NCBI GenBank assembly: GCA_023432075.1
Contig: JAEYVD010000424.1
Span: 1-9,019, forward strand
From: Pseudomonadota bacterium
GTDB taxonomy: Bacteria > Pseudomonadota > Gammaproteobacteria > Burkholderiales > Burkholderiaceae_B
Direction: 5' to 3'
Length of the DNA: 9,019 nt
Positions 6,014 through 9,019 of this stretch are shown piece after piece. The notes under the pieces were generated by a model. It had not been told where the DNA came from. It did no database searches and saw nothing but the letters and a program-made list of their open reading frames with translations. Position 1 is the stretch's first letter; every line of letters begins with the position of its first letter. The translations under genes and the position numbers were made by a program.

Positions 6014-6991
6014 TTATTCGAAAGTGATATTGGCGCGCTGCACCAGCTCGGCCCAGCGGGCGAAGTCCTGCGTCAGCAAGGCCTTGAGGGCTGCGGCGCT
6101 GGTGTCGGGCGGCAGGTTCATGCCCACGCTGGCGAGCCGCTGCTTGACGGGCTCGGACTGCATGACCTTGGCCATGGCCTCCGACAGTTTTTTCTGGACG
6201 GGCTCGGGCGTGCCGGCCGGCGCGACCAGTCCCCACCAGCTTTGCACGGTCAGGCCCGGATAGCCCAGCTCCTGAAACGTCGGCACGTCCGGCGTGTCGG
6301 CCTGACGGGCGGGCGAAGACACGCCAATCGGCTTGATCTTGCCGCTCTGGAACAGGGCAACGGCCGAGGCCATCGTCGTAAAGCTGGCGTCGATCTGGCG
6401 GCCGGCCAGATCATTGACCGACGCAGACGCGCCCTTGTAGGGGATATGCGCGAGCTTGGTGCCGGTGTTCTGCATGAACAGCTCGGCCATCAGATGGGTC
6501 AGCGAGCCGTTGCCGCCCGAGCCGATGGAGACGGTGTCGGGCTTGGCCGAAGCGACCTTGACCAGCGACGGCACGTCCTGCGCCTCGAACCCGGGATTCA
6601 CGAACAGGTACATGGGCGACAGGCCCAACAGCGTGATCGGCGCGAAATCCTTTTTCGCGTCGTATTTCACACGATCCTTGTACAGCGCCGGCACGATGGT
6701 GAACGGCACGTCGGCCAGCAACAGCGTGTAGCCATCGGGCGCTTCGGTCGCCACGTAGGCGGTGCCCAGCATCGATCCCGCGCCCGCCCGGTTTTCGACG
6801 ACGACGGACTGCCCAAGCTGGGCGCTCAATTGATCGCTGATCGCCCGGGCCACCACGTCCGAACTGCCGCCCGCAGAATACGGCACGACGATCTTGACGG
6901 GTTTATCGGGATAGGCGGCCGAGGCGGATTGCACGCTTGCCAGGCACGCGGGAACGGCCATGGCGGCCAGCAGTTTTTTCCACTTGAACAT
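6014..6991 (-). CDS. Bug family periplasmic receptor 2 (TctC-like)
   Basis: Second Bug/TctC periplasmic binding protein, clearly divergent from receptor 1. It has 325 residues: signal peptide MFKWKKLLAAMAVPACL...SASA with cleavage near residue 25-26, ligand loop VPYSAGGSSDVVAR (36-49), ENRAGAGSMLG (66-76), APDGYTLL (84-91), HIPYKGASASVNDLAGR (182-198), and the conserved C-terminal ARWAELVQRANITFE ending. The ATG at 6991 gives a standard lysine-rich signal peptide. The GTG at 7021 would put ten untypical residues in front of it. Neither has a good Shine-Dalgarno, so the start is less certain than the gene. It lies between the LysR gene and the M28 gene, all on one strand, with no transporter membrane subunits. 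Confidence 0.94.
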   Translation of the reverse strand: MFKWKKLLAAMAVPACLASVQSASAAYPDKPVKIVVPYSAGGSSDVVARAISDQLSAQLGQSVVVENRAGAGSMLGTAYVATEAPDGYTLLLADVPFTIVPALYKDRVKYDAKKDFAPITLLGLSPMYLFVNPGFEAQDVPSLVKVASAKPDTVSIGSGGNGSLTHLMAELFMQNTGTKLAHIPYKGASASVNDLAGRQIDASFTTMASAVALFQSGKIKPIGVSSPARQADTPDVPTFQELGYPGLTVQSWWGLVAPAGTPEPVQKKLSEAMAKVMQSEPVKQRLASVGMNLPPDTSAAALKALLTQDFARWAELVQRANITFE

Positions 6992-7072
6992 GATTTTTAT
7001 GGTGATCCATGAATTATTCACGTCATTGTGGTGCGCGCGCGGGCCGCCCGCAAAGGAAGTATGCGCATAGGA

Positions 7073-7089
7073 TATTCCAAACTGGAATA
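7073..7089. promoter_or_regulatory. LysR-type operator candidate upstream of Bug 2
   Basis: TATTCCA-AAC-TGGAATA is a perfect 7-bp inverted repeat with a 3-nt centre. Its inner part reads T-TCCAAACTGGA-A, the T-N11-A form bound by LysR-type regulators. It lies 40 nt past the LysR gene and 81 nt before the Bug 2 start, where a recognition site would be expected. Another palindrome, ATGCGCAT (7061-7068), lies on the promoter side and could be part of an activation site. Confidence 0.6.
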
Positions 7090-7129
7090 GGTGCTCTTGC
7101 GGGGCCGGCGGCTTGAAAGCAGTCAGGTT

Positions 7130-8053
7130 CTAGGCGATGCCCGCGTATTGCCGCGTTTGCATATTCAACGCCTGGCCCTGGGCGATGACCCACTCGCAGA
7201 ACGCTTCACAGTAGGGGCCGCCGACGTTGGGACGGGGCTGCATCAGGTGATAGCCGTAGCGGCCTTCGACGGCCTCGCCAAAGGGCCGCACCAGGCGTCC
7301 CGACTCCAGATGCTCCAGCACCATGCACAGCGGCATGATGCCCGCGCCCAAGCCATTGAGCACCGCTGGCAGCAGGATCGAAAAGCCTTCGTATTCCGCC
7401 GCGGTGGCGGCGGGACCGGACCACAACGGGGCGACGTCGGCCCGCCACTCGTCCCAGCCATAGCCGCGCTGGGCGCGCTTGAGCAACGGCAAACGGGCGA
7501 TATCGTCCACTGATTCGACCGGATGGCGTTTGATCACCGAGGGTGCGGCCACCAGCGCCATTTCGCGGCCGCACAGGTACTGCGCGCTCATGCCCGACAC
7601 ATATCCAGTGTGAAGCTGGATTTCCGCGTCGAATCGTTCGGTACGGTCGCGGCCATGCAGCAGGCGAGGGCGGATGTTGACGCGGATCTCGGGGTGCAAT
7701 TCAAAGAAATCGGCCAGCCTGGGCAGCAGAAAAAACTGCGCAAACGATGGTGAAACCGCCACGTTCAGGGCCACGCGCGACGCGGGGTTGGCCACCAGCG
7801 CATCGGCCTCGTCGATGAGCCGCACCGCCGCGCTGATGCGTTCCAGGTACAGAGCGCCCGCGTAGGTCAGCCGCAGGCCCGCGGGCATGCGCTTGAAGAG
7901 CGCGGTGCCCAATCGGTCCTCCAACGCCGCCACGTGTTTGCTGACCGCGCTTTGGGTCAGGCTAAGCGCCTCGGCCGCGCGGCTGAAGTTCAGCGTTTCG
8001 GCGGCGGTGAGGAAGATGCGCAGCGAAGACAGGGAGTTGCGGGAGCCTTTCAT
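7130..8053 (-). CDS. LysR-type transcriptional regulator (GcvA-like)
   Basis: DNA-binding regulator of 307 residues, normal LTTR length. The winged helix-turn-helix spans about 8-67: LRIFLTAAETLNFSRAAEAL (11-30) then SLTQSAVSKHVAALEDRLGTALF (31-53), the family signature. A linker helix follows, and the effector domain runs from about 93 to 295. The effector domain resembles the GcvA/AmpR branch, including the GYGWDEWRADV segment. The effector is unknown; its neighbours suggest a substrate of the Bug 2/M28 module. It is co-oriented with those genes rather than divergent from its target, and divergent from comEC. No Shine-Dalgarno is visible before the ATG. A TACTAT -10-like hexamer at 8069-8074 would give a leader of only about 9 nt. 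Confidence 0.94.
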   Translation of the reverse strand: MKGSRNSLSSLRIFLTAAETLNFSRAAEALSLTQSAVSKHVAALEDRLGTALFKRMPAGLRLTYAGALYLERISAAVRLIDEADALVANPASRVALNVAVSPSFAQFFLLPRLADFFELHPEIRVNIRPRLLHGRDRTERFDAEIQLHTGYVSGMSAQYLCGREMALVAAPSVIKRHPVESVDDIARLPLLKRAQRGYGWDEWRADVAPLWSGPAATAAEYEGFSILLPAVLNGLGAGIMPLCMVLEHLESGRLVRPFGEAVEGRYGYHLMQPRPNVGGPYCEAFCEWVIAQGQALNMQTRQYAGIA

Positions 8054-8070
8054 GGGAAGCGGGGCGTGAT

Positions 8071-8087
8071 AGTAAGTTGGCGCTACT
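8071..8087. promoter_or_regulatory. Possible LysR autoregulatory site
   Basis: AGTA-N9-TACT is a short dyad with T-N11-A spacing (T8073, A8085), overlapping the TACTAT -10-like hexamer (8069-8074, minus strand) in front of the LysR gene. LTTRs often repress themselves at such a position. The half-sites differ from the 7073-7089 dyad, which weakens the case that one protein binds both. Confidence 0.3.
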
Positions 8088-8173
8088 GTACTGCGTGCGC
8101 CCGGAGGGTGACGGCTGGCCGAGGTGGATCGATTCGTTCACTTGCTCGTGTGACCCGTCCGGCCAGGACCTAC

Positions 8174-8197
8174 GCTTTCTCTTTTTGCGGAGAAAGC
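8174..8197 (+). promoter_or_regulatory. Hairpin enclosing the comEC ribosome-binding site
   Basis: GCTTTCTC (8174-8181) and GAGAAAGC (8190-8197) form a perfect 8-bp stem with an 8-nt loop containing TTTTT. The right arm includes most of the Shine-Dalgarno GGAG (8189-8192) and ends one nucleotide before the proposed start codon. In mRNA it would hide the ribosome-binding site. Confidence 0.5.
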
Positions 8198-8198
8198 C

Positions 8199-9019
8199 AT
8201 CACGGGCCGCTCGTTCTGTATAGCGTTTGTCGCGGGCTCGGGGCTGGTGCAGATGCTGCCATCTCTGCCGGGTTCGCTCGTGCTGTGGCTGGCGGCGGCC
8301 GGGGGCGCTGCGTCCTGCGCCGCGTGGGTTCGCGTCGGGAATTCTCGATGGCGGGTACTGGCGGCGCTGGCGTTGGGACTGTCGGCCGGCTTCTTGAATG
8401 CGGCCCTGCAAGCGCAGCAACGGTTGGACGATGGGCTTGCCGACGCGCATCAAGATGAGGTGTCGCGGCTGGTGCTGCGCGTGGCCGCGTTGCCCGATGG
8501 CGACGCGAAGCGTCAGCGCTTCCTGGCCGAGGTGATGCCGCCCGCTCATCCCGGAATTCCGTCACATGTCCAGGTCACCTGGCAGGCGGGTGCGGGCTCC
8601 AACCAGGCCGTGCCGCTGGTGCTGCCCGGGCAAGTGTGGCGGATGGCGCTGGTGCTGCGGCGGCCGCACGGTTTGCTCAATCCCGCGGGGCCGGATGCGC
8701 AAGGGCGTATGTTTGCCAACGGCATTCGGGCCACGGGAACTGTGCGCGGGCAGCCCGTCCTGCTGGACGATCGGCCATGGGCCACGCCCGGCATTGCCAT
8801 CGAACGCGCCCGGCATCTGGTGCGCGAGGGCATGCGGGCGGCGTTGGGCGAGCATCGCTATGCGCCGGTGCTGATTGCGTTGGCGATTGGGGATCAGGCT
8901 GGCGTGGCGCGCGACGACTGGCGGATCTTCAACCGCAGCGGCATCACGCATCTGGTGTCGATCAGCGGCATGCACGTGACATCGATTGCCGGTATCGCTG
9001 GCTTGCTGGCGTCGTCGCT
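8199..9019 (+). CDS. comEC: ComEC/Rec2 DNA-uptake channel protein, N-terminal part
   Basis: Inner-membrane channel that passes single-stranded DNA into the cytoplasm during natural transformation. About 274 codons are present out of a usual 750-850; the gene runs off the right edge. Hydrophobic N-terminal segments (about 6-40 and 50-65) precede a soluble DUF4131-like region. The competence-domain hallmark HLVSISGMHV (250-259) follows, preceded by LIALAIGDQAGVARDDW. The first ATG in frame is at 8253, with a GTG at 8247, but both would cut off the first membrane segment. The frame continues upstream as TGRSFCIAFVAGSGLVQ, which aligns well with the start of E. coli ComEC as I recall it. A GGAG with 6-nt spacing points to ATC at 8199. 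I therefore use 8199, with 8253 as the conservative alternative. Identity is sure; the start is not. Confidence 0.9.
   Translation, partial: MTGRSFCIAFVAGSGLVQMLPSLPGSLVLWLAAAGGAASCAAWVRVGNSRWRVLAALALGLSAGFLNAALQAQQRLDDGLADAHQDEVSRLVLRVAALPDGDAKRQRFLAEVMPPAHPGIPSHVQVTWQAGAGSNQAVPLVLPGQVWRMALVLRRPHGLLNPAGPDAQGRMFANGIRATGTVRGQPVLLDDRPWATPGIAIERARHLVREGMRAALGEHRYAPVLIALAIGDQAGVARDDWRIFNRSGITHLVSISGMHVTSIAGIAGLLASS

Noticed and set aside
4831..6027. Long plus-strand open frame (398 codons) opposite the M28 gene
   Set aside because: Antisense shadow of a gene with all M28 metal ligands in place; composition is Arg/His/Gln-rich.
5990..7012. Plus-strand open frame (340 codons) opposite Bug 2
   Set aside because: Complementary shadow of a clear Bug receptor, without recognisable motifs.
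7934..8458. Plus-strand open frame of 174 codons overlapping the LysR and comEC starts
   Set aside because: It is out of frame with comEC and antisense to LysR, with no motif; comEC is confirmed by its competence-domain hallmark.
1..9019. CRISPR array, tRNA, rRNA, insertion sequence, toxin-antitoxin or defence gene cluster
   Set aside because: No regularly spaced repeats, tRNA-like folds, transposase motifs or defence domains were seen on either strand; the window is mostly metabolic and transport genes.

Overview
The window looks like ordinary chromosome of a high-GC betaproteobacterium of the Alcaligenaceae (Achromobacter/Bordetella type). The main reason is that it holds two separate orphan periplasmic receptors of the Bug/TctC family, which is massively expanded in that group. 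GC-rich coding bias, a GcvA-like LysR regulator and a ComEC of proteobacterial type agree with this. The genus is inferred from gene content only.

Layout from left to right. Positions 1-75 (minus) hold the first codons of a lipoprotein. Upstream of it on the same strand lies thiM (150-965), a thiamine-salvage kinase. A divergent intergenic region (966-1204) follows, then a single plus-strand gene for a GH19 endolysin/chitinase-like lysozyme (1205-1840). It converges on a two-gene minus-strand unit: a MetE C-terminal-like zinc methyltransferase (2888-3925) followed 28 nt later by Bug receptor 1 (1903-2859). A very strong GC hairpin (4027-4063) separates this unit from a DUF2383 ferritin-like stress protein (4096-4545). 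Next, all on the minus strand and read right to left, come a LysR-type regulator (7130-8053), Bug receptor 2 (6014-6991) and an M28 metallopeptidase with a PA-domain insert (4678-5967). The window ends inside comEC (plus strand, from about 8199), divergent from the LysR gene.

The LysR-Bug-M28 block reads as a small catabolic or uptake module: regulator, periplasmic solute capture, cytoplasmic hydrolase. A 17-bp perfect dyad with LysR T-N11-A spacing (7073-7089) sits between the regulator and Bug 2 and is the best operator candidate. The MetE-like/Bug 1 pair is a second receptor-enzyme module. Neither carries TctA/TctB membrane subunits, so the receptors must share a transporter encoded elsewhere or act as sensors.

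I found no CRISPR array, tRNA, rRNA, insertion sequence or defence system. The most unusual signals are regulatory. The comEC reading frame seems to begin at an ATC codon where an ATG is expected, and its Shine-Dalgarno sequence is buried in an 8-bp perfect hairpin. The LysR-type dyad upstream of the Bug/M28 unit is also notable. Several start codons were moved from the longest possible frame to internal ATGs that have real ribosome-binding sites.
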